Origin: Arhodomonas sp052060015
GTDB lineage: Bacteria > Pseudomonadota > Gammaproteobacteria > Nitrococcales > Nitrococcaceae
DNA: 64,000 nt
NCBI RefSeq assembly: GCF_052060015.1
Contig: NZ_JBPODZ010000004.1
Coordinates: 62,001-126,000, forward strand
Direction of reading: 5' to 3'
Below are positions 29,284 to 39,881 of this stretch, in pieces; within the stretch, counting starts at the first letter, position 1; each line of letters begins with the position of its first letter. The position numbers and the translations under genes are program-made. A model generated the notes under the pieces. It made no database searches. It had not been told where the DNA came from and saw nothing but the letters and a program-made list of their open reading frames with translations.

Positions 29284-29804
29284 GGCGCGATCCTTTCCAG
29301 CTGCTCCATGATGGCCTCCACCACAGCATCCATGCTGCCGCTACCGGTGTCCACCGTCACGTCCGCGATGGATTCGTACAAGGGGTTGCGTTCGGCGGCC
29401 AGGGCCTCGAGGCGGGCCCGCGGGTCGTCGGTGCGGAGCAGCGGCCGGTCACTGTCGCGGACCCGGGCGAGCTGGGTGTCCACGTCGGCACGCAGGTAGA
29501 CGACTCGGCCCCGGGCGCCGAGCATGCGGCGATTCGCTTCCCGGAGCACTGCCCCACCGCCGGTTGCCAGGACGATGCCCTCCCGGGCGGTGAGCTCGTC
29601 GAGGAGCCGGCCCTCGCGCTCGCGAAAGCCCTCCTCCCCCTCGATGTCGAAGATCCGGGGTATGTCCACCCCGGTGCGCGCCTCGAGGGTCGCGTCACAG
29701 TCGACGAACTCGAGGCCGAGCCGGGCGGCGAGGCGCCGGCCCACGGTGGACTTGCCGGCCCCCATGGGGCCGATCAGGAAGACGGGAGCCGAGCTTCTGC
29801 GCAT
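29280..29804 (-). CDS. aroK: Shikimate kinase
   Basis: This 174-residue P-loop kinase phosphorylates shikimate. Walker A GPMGAGKST is at 12-20, the shikimate-binding DCDATLE at about 35-41, the LATGGGAV loop at about 79-86 and the lid Arg in DRPLLRT. It lies 111 bases downstream of pilQ and overlaps aroB, the usual pilMNOPQ-aroK-aroB order of gammaproteobacteria. Confidence 0.95.
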   Translation of the reverse strand: MRRSSAPVFLIGPMGAGKSTVGRRLAARLGLEFVDCDATLEARTGVDIPRIFDIEGEEGFREREGRLLDELTAREGIVLATGGGAVLREANRRMLGARGRVVYLRADVDTQLARVRDSDRPLLRTDDPRARLEALAAERNPLYESIADVTVDTGSGSMDAVVEAIMEQLERIAP

Positions 29805-29915
29805 GCGTTGCCCTTACCGCGGATGGGGGAAGGCGGGCGGCTCGCGCCCGCAACATGCCAGGGTACCGCCACCACCCCACCCGCGCCAATGCCGCGCTTT
29901 GGGGATCCGGGGGGG

Positions 29916-32093
29916 TTAGCGCTGCAGGGCGACGTTGCCCTCGACGATCTTCGGGGTGACGAAGATCAGCAGCTCCCGGTTCTCGTCGATGCGCGAGGTG
30001 TTCTTGAAGAGGTTGCCGAGTACCGGCAGGGAGCCGAAGAACGGCACACGGCGGACGTCGTTGCGTTTGGTGCGCTCGAACACGCCGCCGAGGACCACAG
30101 TTTCACCGTTGTCTACAAGCACTTGGGTGCCGACTTTTTGGGTGTCGATGGCCGGCCCCGAGGGGGTCTGTTCGCCGCGACTGTCCTTGGAGACCTCCAG
30201 ATCCAGCAGGACCCGGTCGTCGGGGGTGATCTGAGGGGTCACAGTAAGCCCCAATACCGCCTTCTTGAACTCCACGTTGGTTGCACCCGACGACGTCGCC
30301 TCTTGGAACGGGATCTCTTCGCCCTGTTCTATATAGGCTTCCTTTTGGTTTGAAGTGATCACTTTGGGTGAGGAGATCACTTGCCCTCGGCCTTCGCTCT
30401 CCATGGCCGAGAGCTCGAGTTGCAGCAGGTAACTACCGATCTTGCCAAGAGCGAGGCCGACTTCCGCCCCGGAGGTGCTTGCGGGGAGGTCCACCAGTAG
30501 ATTCTCGTTGGCACCGCCGATGTTTACGCCCGTGTTGCCGGCCGCGTCTTCCGAGTCGGCTCCCGGGACAACGGTGCCTCCCACCACTGCACCCATATCC
30601 CCGATCTCCCCTTGGCGGCTGTAGCCGAATTGGACGCCCAGGTCCTGGGTGAAGCTGTCGTCGGCGATCACAATGCGTGATTCGATGAGCACCTGCCGCA
30701 CCGGAATATCCAGGTGATTGATCAGCTGACGGATATCGCCGATGTTGGCGGAGGTGTCCTGGACGATCAGGGTATTGGTGCGCTCGTCGATGGAGACGTT
30801 GCCGCGCTCGGAGAGCAGGGACTCGCCCTCGTCGCCGCGGATCAGGGTGGCGAGCTGGGCGGCCTTGGCGTAGTTGATCTGGATGAACTCGGTGCGCAGC
30901 GGGGCGAGCTCCTCCTGCTGGCGGGCCGCCTCCGCCTGGATGCGCTCGCGCTCGGCGATCTCCTCGGCCGGCGCCACCCACATGACGTTGTCGGTGCGGC
31001 GTTTGTCGAGGCCCTTGGCCTGGAGGATGATGTCCAGTGCCTGGTCCCAGGGGACGTCATCCAGGCGCAGCGTGATGTTCCCGCTGACGCTGTCGCTGAC
31101 CACCATGTTCAGGCCGGTGAAGTCGGCGAGTAGCTGGAGCACCGAGCGAACCTCGATGTCCTGGAAGTTCAACGATAGCCGCTCGCCGGTGTATTCCCGC
31201 TCCTCGGCCGCCTCCTGCTCCTCCTCGGTGAACGGCTTGAGCTCGATGGTGAAAGTCTCGTCCGCCTGGTAGGCCACCTGCTCAAACTCGTTGGCGGCCT
31301 CCACCGTCACCCGGGTGGCGCCGTTGCGCTGCCGGGTCTCGATGGTCGTGACCGGCGTGGCGAAATCGGTGACGTCGAGGCGCCGGCGCAGGCGCTCCGG
31401 GGTGAATACGCCTTCGAGGTCGGCGATCACCGTGGAGCCCTGCCGCTCGATATTCACCGGCGCGTCGCTGGCGTTCAGGCGGATGAGGACACGGCCCGCG
31501 CCGTCCGGCCCACGGCGGAAATCGATCTGCTCCACCATCGTGCGTCCGGACGCACCGGTCCCGCCTTCGTCGGTCGCCGCTCGGGCGCCGTTCTCCGCCT
31601 GCTCGTTATCGGCGACGGTTTGGGTGCGTGGCGCACCGGTGCTCTGCATCCCGGGCGCGGCAAGGAATACACTGGCGGTGTCGCCGCGCATGCGGATGTC
31701 ATAGGGGACCATGTTGGTGAGGCGGATGACCGCGCGAGTGCGGCCACCCGCTGCGGCAAGGCCCACGTTCTCCACAGCGCCGACGTCGATGTCGAGCTGG
31801 CGGGAGCCGGTGCGGTTCTCTGCTCCTTGAAAATCCAGCGCGATGCGCGCCGGGTCTACCGTGCGGAAGCTGCGCGGCTCGGGGGCATCGCCGTCGAAGG
31901 TGAAGTCGACCCGTACCCGGTTTCCGGAGAGGGTGGCGTAGCTCATGTCCGTGAGGCCGGCCGCGAGTATTGGCGCGGCAGGAAACGCGGAGAGCAACAG
32001 CATCAGCAGTGCGCCGGGTAGCGAGGCAAGCAGGGACAGCCGCCTGGGGACCCGCGGGGTGGTCGCGATGCCGTTGATTGTTGGCGTGCTCAT
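29916..32093 (-). CDS. pilQ: Type IV pilus secretin PilQ
   Basis: This is a 725-residue outer-membrane secretin through which the pilus fibre emerges. A signal sequence with an extended N-region ends near residue 45 (ILAAG). Two AMIN domains (about 50-150 and 187-290) should bind peptidoglycan. A secretin N0/STN domain (SLNFQDIEVRSVLQLLADF, about 308) and an N1 domain (IQINYAKAAQLATLIRG) follow. The C-terminal secretin barrel includes VPFFGSLPVLGNLFKN. It is the last gene of pilMNOPQ; its ATG lies 21 bases after the pilP stop. Confidence 0.95.
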   Translation of the reverse strand: MSTPTINGIATTPRVPRRLSLLASLPGALLMLLLSAFPAAPILAAGLTDMSYATLSGNRVRVDFTFDGDAPEPRSFRTVDPARIALDFQGAENRTGSRQLDIDVGAVENVGLAAAGGRTRAVIRLTNMVPYDIRMRGDTASVFLAAPGMQSTGAPRTQTVADNEQAENGARAATDEGGTGASGRTMVEQIDFRRGPDGAGRVLIRLNASDAPVNIERQGSTVIADLEGVFTPERLRRRLDVTDFATPVTTIETRQRNGATRVTVEAANEFEQVAYQADETFTIELKPFTEEEQEAAEEREYTGERLSLNFQDIEVRSVLQLLADFTGLNMVVSDSVSGNITLRLDDVPWDQALDIILQAKGLDKRRTDNVMWVAPAEEIAERERIQAEAARQQEELAPLRTEFIQINYAKAAQLATLIRGDEGESLLSERGNVSIDERTNTLIVQDTSANIGDIRQLINHLDIPVRQVLIESRIVIADDSFTQDLGVQFGYSRQGEIGDMGAVVGGTVVPGADSEDAAGNTGVNIGGANENLLVDLPASTSGAEVGLALGKIGSYLLQLELSAMESEGRGQVISSPKVITSNQKEAYIEQGEEIPFQEATSSGATNVEFKKAVLGLTVTPQITPDDRVLLDLEVSKDSRGEQTPSGPAIDTQKVGTQVLVDNGETVVLGGVFERTKRNDVRRVPFFGSLPVLGNLFKNTSRIDENRELLIFVTPKIVEGNVALQR

Positions 32094-32114
32094 TGGTTCT
32101 TCGCTCCCGAGGGT

Positions 32115-32657
32115 TCAGTCCTTCAGCGCCAGCTCTCTGTGACGCTCACGCCATCCGCCGTTGTCGGGCACGAGCTCGCGCACGGTCACCGACATCGGCC
32201 GTATGGCGTCGATACGGCCATGGTTCTGGCCCATGTAGTTGCCCGTCTGCACGCGATGCACCACGTCATCGGGCGCCTGGATCAGGGCCCATAGCTCGCC
32301 CCCCCGGGAGAGGGTACCCACGTATTGCAGCGCGTCCAGGGGGTAGGCCTCCAGCGGCTCCTTCGGCCGGGTGGGGTCGGGGCTAGGTCCGGTACCCGGA
32401 GCGGCATCTTCCGTCGGCTCGGGACGGGCGAAGGACAGGGGCTCGAAGGGGTCCCGAAGGGGGTCTTCCGGGTAGGCGTAGCTCTCCAGCGCCTCCATCT
32501 GGGGGATGGGCTCGAGGTCTCCCCCGGGGCGTGATTTCACGTCCTGAATATAGTGGCGCAGGTCGTTCATGTCCCCGCCGCCGCAGCCGCCGAGCAGCAG
32601 CATGGCCAGCAGCGTCGGGGCGAGCGCTGGAATGCCGGGGCGACGGGACGGCCTCAT
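32115..32657 (-). CDS. pilP: Type IV pilus inner-membrane lipoprotein PilP
   Basis: This 180-residue lipoprotein links the PilMNO platform to the PilQ secretin. The lipobox MLLLGGC places the lipidated Cys at about residue 25. A Pro-rich linker (about 75-100) leads to the folded beta domain, with YPLDALQYVGTL and VQTGNYMGQNHGRI typical of PilP. The ATG overlaps the pilO stop by 4 bases. Confidence 0.93.
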   Translation of the reverse strand: MRPSRRPGIPALAPTLLAMLLLGGCGGGDMNDLRHYIQDVKSRPGGDLEPIPQMEALESYAYPEDPLRDPFEPLSFARPEPTEDAAPGTGPSPDPTRPKEPLEAYPLDALQYVGTLSRGGELWALIQAPDDVVHRVQTGNYMGQNHGRIDAIRPMSVTVRELVPDNGGWRERHRELALKD

Positions 32658-33253
32658 TGCTCTGCCTCCTCGTCGTCCAGGTACCAGTACGTGCGTGCGG
32701 TGAGGTTCATCACCAGCTCGTCACCGCCGTCGCCCGTGCTGATGGACACGTCGTGCAGGGTGACGATGCGTGGCAGATTCGCCACGCCGCTGACGAAGGT
32801 GGCGAATTCGTGGTAGCTCCCGCGGACCCGGATATCGACGGGTAGCTCCGCGTAGAAGTCCTTGCGTACCGACTCCCGTGGGCGGAACAGCTCGAAGGAC
32901 AGGCCGCTGCTGAGTCCGGTCTCGGAGATGTCCACCAGCAAGCGTGAGACCTCGGCCCGACTCGGTAGCTGGCGGAGCATGGCGCCGAAGGATTCCCGCA
33001 TCTCGGCGAGCTGTTCCTCGTAGGCCTTGAGGTTGGCGGCCCGTTGTTGCTTGGTCTCCAGCTCTTCGCGGAGCTCGCGTTCCTCCGCGCGGGCGTTCTC
33101 CCAGCTCTCAATCTGGTGCTGCCAGTCGAAATACCACCCCGCCACGGCGATCAGCGCGGTGACCAGCACCGCGGCGGCCAGCTTGGCACCCGTGGGCCAG
33201 CTTCCCGGGTTCTGCGGATCCAGGTCGCGATAGGCGTCGAGGTTGAAGTTCAT
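32654..33253 (-). CDS. pilO: Type IV pilus alignment protein PilO
   Basis: This 199-residue inner-membrane protein has a short cytoplasmic N-terminus (NLDAYRDLDPQNPGSWP, a PilO hallmark), one membrane helix (about 25-43) and a periplasmic coiled coil (about 50-85). A ferredoxin-like domain follows, with FYAELPVDIRVRGSYHEF. It forms heterodimers with PilN. It overlaps pilN and pilP by 4 bases at both ends. Confidence 0.94.
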   Translation of the reverse strand: MNFNLDAYRDLDPQNPGSWPTGAKLAAAVLVTALIAVAGWYFDWQHQIESWENARAEERELREELETKQQRAANLKAYEEQLAEMRESFGAMLRQLPSRAEVSRLLVDISETGLSSGLSFELFRPRESVRKDFYAELPVDIRVRGSYHEFATFVSGVANLPRIVTLHDVSISTGDGGDELVMNLTARTYWYLDDEEAEQ

Positions 33254-33819
33254 CCCTCATCCTCCCCGCCATCGCCGCCGGTGTCCTCCTGGACCAGAAG
33301 GGTGAAGTCACTGAGGCGCTGGCCGTTGCGGTTCTCCACCTCAATGACGGAGAGGTCCGGGTCCGTCAGCCAGTCGGAATCGTCCAGGTTCTCCATGTAG
33401 CGGGAGATCCGCGCGTTGGATTCGGCCACGCCCTCTATGGTGATGCGGTTGTCCTGGTCCTGCAGGCTGGTGAGATAGAGCCCGTCCGGCAGGGTGGTCA
33501 CGAACTGCTCGAACAGGTGGACGATCCGCGGGCGGCCGCGCTGCAGCTCCTGGATGACCTCCATGCGCGCGATGAGTCGCTCCTTGGTCTCCTCGAGCTT
33601 CCGGATTTCGACAATCTGGCGCTCGAGGCTGGCGATCTCGTTCTCGAGCAGGCGGTTGCGCTGCTGCTGGTAATCGATGCGGTCGCCGAGGTACCAGTGG
33701 CCGGCGAACCAAATCGCCACGCCGACCAGGGCGGCCGCGCCGATGAGGGTGTAGAAGCGCTGCTGGCGGCGCTTGCGCTCCGCCTCGCGCCAGGGAAGGA
33801 GGTTGATACGGGTCGCCAT
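33250..33819 (-). CDS. pilN: Type IV pilus alignment protein PilN
   Basis: This 189-residue inner-membrane protein begins with the PilM-binding motif INLLPWREA (about 5-13). A membrane helix (about 24-44) is followed by a coiled coil and a periplasmic ferredoxin-like fold. The tail is rich in Gly, Asp and Glu. It starts one base after the pilM stop and is coupled to pilO. Confidence 0.94.
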   Translation of the reverse strand: MATRINLLPWREAERKRRQQRFYTLIGAAALVGVAIWFAGHWYLGDRIDYQQQRNRLLENEIASLERQIVEIRKLEETKERLIARMEVIQELQRGRPRIVHLFEQFVTTLPDGLYLTSLQDQDNRITIEGVAESNARISRYMENLDDSDWLTDPDLSVIEVENRNGQRLSDFTLLVQEDTGGDGGEDEG

Positions 33820-33820
33820 C

Positions 33821-34885
33821 TCAGTCGAAGCTCCGCATGGCCAGCCCGCAGGCGATCAGCAGCGATGGCGCGTCCCGGTTCAGGAGTTCCGTAGCGACTC
33901 GTGACGCCGCAGACATAGCCGAGAAAGGGTTGGCCACGTGCACCGGCGCGCCAACGGCGCGTTCGGCCTCCTCCGCCACCCCAGGGACGCTGGCGCAACC
34001 GCCGGCCAGCAGGACATGATCCACGCCACTGCGCTGGCCGGCGCCGTAATAGAACTGCAACGAGCGGCTGATCTGCTGGACCATAGAGTCCCGGAACGGG
34101 AGCAGCACCTCCCGCTCATAGTCCTCGCCGAGGTCGCTCTGGCGTTTGGCGCGCCCCGCCTCCGCGTAGGTCATATCGAAGCGGCGCATGATCTCCTCGG
34201 TGAGCTGGCGGCCACCGAAGATCTGGTCCCGGGTATAGGCGATCCGTTTGCCCTCGATGACCGTCAGCGTGGACATGGTCGCGCCCACATCCATCACGGC
34301 AACGGTTTTTCCCTCGGCATCTCCCTCGAGCGTCGCCATTATGGGCTCGCAGGCGCGCTGGATGGCGAAGCTCTCCACGTCCACCACCCGGACCTGAAGC
34401 CCGGCATTTTCCAACGCCTCCACCCGGATCTCTACATTCTCGCTGCGGGAGGCCACCAGCAGGACGTCGACCTCGTCCTTGCCGCCGACCCGCGACGGGC
34501 CAAGGACCTCGAAATCGAGGTTGACCTCCTCGAGGGGATAGGGCACATGCTGCTCGGCCTGGAGGTTGACCTGCGCCTCCAGGTCCTCCTCGCTGGCGGC
34601 CTGCGGCAGGGTCAGGACCCGGCTGATCGCGGAGGAGCCCGGCACGGCTACGGCCGCGTCGCGCACCCGGGAGCGGGCCCGCTTGACGGCTGCCTTGACC
34701 GCCATGGTGACGGCTTCGGGGTCGGAGATGTTCTTCTCGACCACTGCGTCCTGCGGCAGGGGCTCCACCGCATAGCTCTCCACGCGATAGCCCCGACCAT
34801 CCTGACTCAGCTCCAATACCTTAATCGAGGAGGAGCTGATGTCGACCCCCAGCAGTGGCGATGCCTTCCTCCTGAAGATGGCCAC
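33821..34885 (-). CDS. pilM: Type IV pilus assembly ATPase-like protein PilM
   Basis: This 354-residue actin-like cytoplasmic protein binds the N-terminus of PilN. Actin-fold phosphate loops are seen in LLGVDISSSSIKVLEL (about 12-27) and VMDVGATMSTLTVIE (about 197-211), and the adenosine loop in LLAGGCASVPGV (about 296-307). The start is GTG with AAGGA upstream. It opens the pilMNOPQ operon, and its promoter should lie in the AT-rich spacer shared with the divergent PBP1A gene. Confidence 0.95.
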   Translation of the reverse strand: MAIFRRKASPLLGVDISSSSIKVLELSQDGRGYRVESYAVEPLPQDAVVEKNISDPEAVTMAVKAAVKRARSRVRDAAVAVPGSSAISRVLTLPQAASEEDLEAQVNLQAEQHVPYPLEEVNLDFEVLGPSRVGGKDEVDVLLVASRSENVEIRVEALENAGLQVRVVDVESFAIQRACEPIMATLEGDAEGKTVAVMDVGATMSTLTVIEGKRIAYTRDQIFGGRQLTEEIMRRFDMTYAEAGRAKRQSDLGEDYEREVLLPFRDSMVQQISRSLQFYYGAGQRSGVDHVLLAGGCASVPGVAEEAERAVGAPVHVANPFSAMSAASRVATELLNRDAPSLLIACGLAMRSFD

Positions 34886-35107
34886 GATTTTTCCTTATTG
34901 CATTATCATTTACGCACGATTGTTACGGGCCGTATTCAAACCCACCCTCCGGCACGGATCAAGATAAATTCGCCAGGGTGTGATCCGGTGAGCGTTACGT
35001 GCGGTCGCTGGTCTCGGCGGCGGGAGGGGAGGCACCGGCGAACACCGCGGCGATGATATACTGCGGCTTGCGCTTGGCGATACTCCCGCGGTGCGGATCC
35101 AGCCCTT

Positions 35108-37549
35108 ATGCGACGAACAATGCGCGCCCTGCGTTACGCCCTCGCCGCGCTGTTGGCCCTCGGCCTCTCAGGTGTGGTGGTGGCGGCGCTCGCCTACTAC
35201 CTGCTCGCCCCCGGTCTGCCTTCGGCGGAGCGGCTGCGCCACGTAGAGTTCCAGGAACCACTGCGCATCTATACACGCGACGGTGAGCTGATCGGGGAGT
35301 TCGGTAGCCAGCGGCGCATCCCCTTGCGTTACGACCAGTTCCCCCCCCGGATCATCGATGCCTTTGTGGCCGCCGAGGATCAGCGGTTCTTCGAGCATCC
35401 CGGCGTGGATTACCAGGGGCTGATGCGGGCGGTCTGGCACCTGGCCACCACCGGCGAGAAGGGGCCCGGCGGCAGCACCGTTACCATGCAGGTGGCCCGC
35501 AATTTCTTCCTGAGCCGCGAGCAGACCTATATCCGCAAGGCCCGGGAGATCCTGCTGGCGCTGGAGATCGAGCGCGTGCTCTCCAAGCCCCAGATCATGG
35601 CGCTGTATCTGAACAAGATCTACCTCGGCGAGGGGGCCTATGGGGCGGCCGCGGCGGCGCGGATCTACTACGGACGGGATCTCGCGCAGTTGACACTGCC
35701 CGAGGCGGCCATGATCGCCGGACTGCCCAAGGCGCCCTCGGCGTCGAACCCCATCGCTAATCCGGAAGGGGCACGCGAGCGGCGCGATTACGTCCTCGGG
35801 CGGATGCATGAGCTGGGCATGATCGACGCGCCGGCGTACCAGGAGGCGTTGGCCGCGCCGCTGACCGCCGAGGTCCACCGGATGCGCCCGGATGTCGATG
35901 CCCCCTATGTGGCCGAGGTCGTGCGCAGCCGTATCGTGGAGCGATTCGGCGAGGAGGCGGCCTACAGCAAGGGGTACCGTGTCTACACCACCATCGACGG
36001 CGAGCGCCAGGCGGCGGCCCGGGCAGCGGTGCGCCAGGCCCTGCATGAATACGACGAGCGCCACGGGTGGCGCGGACCGGTGGGCACCATTGAGCTCGCC
36101 GGCGGCGGGGAGGACACGGCCGCGCTGCGCGAGCGTTTGGAGGAGGGCTTCGAGCGGATCGGCGGGTTGGTGAACGCGGTGGTGATCGGGGGTGGCGCCG
36201 AGGGCGGGCTCCGGGTCGTGTCCACCGACCGTGAAGGGGCCTGGGAGTTGCCGGCGGTGGCGACGGAGTGGGCCCGGGGCCAGGGCGACGGGCCCGTGGC
36301 ACAGGCCGGCGACGTGATCCGGCTGCGCCAGACCGAAGAGGGTCTGCGGCTGGCCCAGGTGCCGCAGCCCCAGGGGGCGCTGGTGGCCCTCGCCCCCGAG
36401 GACGGCGCGGTCGAGGCCCTGGTGGGCGGCTACGACTTTAACACCGCCAAGTTCAACCGGGCGCTACAGGCCCGGCGCCAGCCCGGCTCGGCGTTCAAGC
36501 CGCTGATCTACTCCGCGGCCCTGGAGAACGGGCTGACCCCGGCGACGCTGATCAATGACGCCCCCGTGGTCTTCCACGATCCCTCCCTGGAGGACACTTG
36601 GCGACCGGAGAACTACAGTCGTGAGTTCTATGGGCCCACCCGTCTGCGCGAGGCGCTGATCAACTCCCGTAACCTGGTCTCCATCCGGGTGCTGCGTCGG
36701 ATCGGCATACAGGCGGGGCTGGAACACCTGCAACGCTTCGGCCTGGATCCAGAGCGATTGCAGGGGAACCTCTCCCTGGCGCTGGGTACGGCCAGCGTTT
36801 CCCCCATGGAGCTCGCACGGGCCTACACGGTGTTCGCCAACGGCGGGTACCTGGTGCAGCCGTATCTCATTGATCGCGTGGAGAACGATCTCGGCGAGAT
36901 CATATTCCAGCCGGTCCGTCTGCGGGTCTGCACCGATGGCTGTCCGCGTGGCGAGGCCGTCGCGGAAGCCGGCGCGGTCACCGCCGAGCCGGTCCTGCGG
37001 CCGGTGCTGGCCGACGCGATCCCGCTGCCGGAGGATACGGAGAGCGTCCTGCCGGCGCCGCGAGTCCTCCCGGCGGACAATGCCTGGCTGATGACCAGCA
37101 TGCTCCGGGATGTCATCCGCCACGGGACCGGCCGCGGCGCCCTGTCACTGGGACGGCAAGATCTGGCCGGCAAGACCGGCACCACCAACGACCAGATCGA
37201 CGCCTGGTTCTCCGGGTTCAACCACGATCTCGTGGCCACCGCCTGGGTGGGCAGGGATGACAATCGGGCGCTCGGCCGTGCGGAAACGGGGGCACGCGCG
37301 GCGCTGCCGCTTTGGCGCGCCTTTATGGGGGAGGCGCTGGAGGGGGTGCCGGAACGCAGCCCGCCGCGGCCGCAGGGCCTGATTACGGCGCAGATCGATC
37401 CCGAGAGCGGTCTCCGCAGCGATGGCGCGAATGCAGTGACCGAATACTTCCGCGAGGGCAGTTTGCCGGAACGGGCACGCTCCCGTGGGGGGTACGCCGG
37501 TAACGGTGGAGATGGCGGTGGCTCCGGCGGTGATGGGACCTTGTTCTGA
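35108..37549 (+). CDS. mrcA: Penicillin-binding protein 1A (bifunctional glycosyltransferase/transpeptidase)
   Basis: This 813-residue class A PBP polymerises and cross-links peptidoglycan in the periplasm, anchored by one N-terminal helix (about 8-32). Glycosyltransferase motifs EDQRFFEHPGVD (about 92-103) and GGSTVTMQVARN (about 121-132) are intact. The transpeptidase triad is present: SxxK in GSAFKPLIYS (about 460), SRN (about 518) and KTGTT (about 690). A spacer domain of about 120 residues lies between. It is divergent from pilM, the standard gammaproteobacterial order. The tail is Gly-rich. Confidence 0.94.
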   Translation: MRRTMRALRYALAALLALGLSGVVVAALAYYLLAPGLPSAERLRHVEFQEPLRIYTRDGELIGEFGSQRRIPLRYDQFPPRIIDAFVAAEDQRFFEHPGVDYQGLMRAVWHLATTGEKGPGGSTVTMQVARNFFLSREQTYIRKAREILLALEIERVLSKPQIMALYLNKIYLGEGAYGAAAAARIYYGRDLAQLTLPEAAMIAGLPKAPSASNPIANPEGARERRDYVLGRMHELGMIDAPAYQEALAAPLTAEVHRMRPDVDAPYVAEVVRSRIVERFGEEAAYSKGYRVYTTIDGERQAAARAAVRQALHEYDERHGWRGPVGTIELAGGGEDTAALRERLEEGFERIGGLVNAVVIGGGAEGGLRVVSTDREGAWELPAVATEWARGQGDGPVAQAGDVIRLRQTEEGLRLAQVPQPQGALVALAPEDGAVEALVGGYDFNTAKFNRALQARRQPGSAFKPLIYSAALENGLTPATLINDAPVVFHDPSLEDTWRPENYSREFYGPTRLREALINSRNLVSIRVLRRIGIQAGLEHLQRFGLDPERLQGNLSLALGTASVSPMELARAYTVFANGGYLVQPYLIDRVENDLGEIIFQPVRLRVCTDGCPRGEAVAEAGAVTAEPVLRPVLADAIPLPEDTESVLPAPRVLPADNAWLMTSMLRDVIRHGTGRGALSLGRQDLAGKTGTTNDQIDAWFSGFNHDLVATAWVGRDDNRALGRAETGARAALPLWRAFMGEALEGVPERSPPRPQGLITAQIDPESGLRSDGANAVTEYFREGSLPERARSRGGYAGNGGDGGGSGGDGTLF

Positions 37550-37556
37550 GGGGCTT

Positions 37557-38183
37557 ATGGGCAGGAGAACGCAGAGCAGGGCGGAGCGCATGCGCGAGCG
37601 CCTGACCCAGGAGGCGGCCCGCATCATGGTGGAGCAGGGCATCCGCGACTTCCAGCTGGCCAAGCGTAAGGCCGCGGAGCGCCTGGGGGCGCCGGATACC
37701 CGCAACCTGCCGCAGAACCGGGAGATCCAGGCCGCGGTGCAGGACTATCAGCGCCTGTTCGGCGGCCGCGCCCAGCGTGACCGGTTGCGCGCATTGCGGG
37801 AGGCGGCCCTGGAGGCTATGCAGTTCTTCCGGGACTTCGAGCCGCGCTTGGTGGGCGAGGTGCTGGACGGTACTGCCGGCGCCTTCTCGGCTGTACACCT
37901 CCACGTCTTCGCCGACACCCCCGAAGAGCTGGTGCTCTTCCTCATGGAGCACGACATCCCCTTCGACACGGAGGAGCGGCGCTTCCGCTTCGGTGACGAG
38001 TATGTCTTCCGGCCCGCCTACCGTTTCGCCGCCGGGGACGTCACCTTCGAGCTCACCCTGTTCGACCGCCGTGGCCTGCGCCAGCCGCCGAACAGCCTGG
38101 TGGATGGGCAGGCGATGTCCCGGGCCAGTGTCGGGGAGCTGGAGCGGCTGCTGGCGGATCCCCCGGAGATGGACGCCCTATAG
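37557..38183 (+). CDS. Conserved hypothetical protein, possible nucleotidyltransferase-like fold
   Basis: This 208-residue soluble protein has a basic N-terminal helix (RRTQSRAERMRERL). Next comes an EQGIRDFQLAKRKAAERLG motif, then a central FEPRLVGEVLDGTAGAFSAVHLHVF stretch that begins at about residue 97, and finally FADTPEELVLFLMEHDIPF. This pattern recurs in gammaproteobacterial proteins of unknown role; similarity to nucleotidyltransferases is my impression only. The ATG at 37557 has GAGGGG upstream and follows the PBP1A stop by 7 bases, so cotranscription with the cell-wall gene is likely. Confidence 0.65.
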   Translation: MGRRTQSRAERMRERLTQEAARIMVEQGIRDFQLAKRKAAERLGAPDTRNLPQNREIQAAVQDYQRLFGGRAQRDRLRALREAALEAMQFFRDFEPRLVGEVLDGTAGAFSAVHLHVFADTPEELVLFLMEHDIPFDTEERRFRFGDEYVFRPAYRFAAGDVTFELTLFDRRGLRQPPNSLVDGQAMSRASVGELERLLADPPEMDAL

Positions 38184-38189
38184 GCGAAA

Positions 38190-38217
38190 ACGCCGGCCCC
38201 TTCGTGCGGGCCGGCGT
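38190..38217 (-). terminator. Rho-independent terminator of gltA
   Basis: A perfect 10-bp stem (acgccggccc with gggccggcgt) encloses an 8-base loop. On the minus strand it is followed by TTTTCGCC, so it should end the citrate synthase transcript. It may also serve the convergent gene that ends at 38183, though a plus-strand T tract is lacking. Confidence 0.75.
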
Positions 38218-38239
38218 CGAGCGGCGGTGGGCGGCGTGC

Positions 38240-39538
<1,299 letters not shown>

Positions 39539-39881
39539 GGGCAGCACTCCTGATTGGTGCGGCGCCCGCGGTGCTTCCTCCGCGGTGCACTGCCGCGCGT
39601 CGCTTGAATGGCGCGGCAGTGGGCGCCGGCGTCCCGCATGTGGATGACGACACACGCCAGAGGCGCGTCGACACGGCTCAACGGTCGCCGCCGCGGCCGG
39701 GCCCGTCGGGCTGGGGCGGGCTTCGGCGGGCCGTCAGGACAGGGCCGGCGAGATACTATCAATAAACCCAATAGGCGGGAAGCTTATTGGTCAGGTCAGG
39801 TGATGATGGGGATCAAACAAAAAGGGGCGCCTGCGGGCGCCCCTTGAGTCGGTGGCGGGTTTGTCGCCCGCCCGCGGCGGT
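39539..39881. other. Intergenic region upstream of gltA
   Basis: No gene was found in these 343 bases between two minus-strand genes. They hold the L31 terminator (39822-39845) and, next to it, an AT-richer patch with the inverted pair ccaata (39768-39773) and tattgg (39785-39790). An overlapping alternative pair is caataa/ttattg. On the minus strand TTCCCG and TAGTAT stand 17 bases apart here, a weak promoter match for gltA. The rest (39540-39750) would be a long GC-rich leader. Confidence 0.4.
39822..39845 (-). terminator. Rho-independent terminator of rpmE2
   Basis: A perfect 10-bp stem (aaggggcgcc with ggcgcccctt) has a TGCG tetraloop. On the minus strand it is followed by TTTGTTTGATC. 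It lies 36 bases after the L31 stop codon and insulates gltA from it. Confidence 0.8.
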
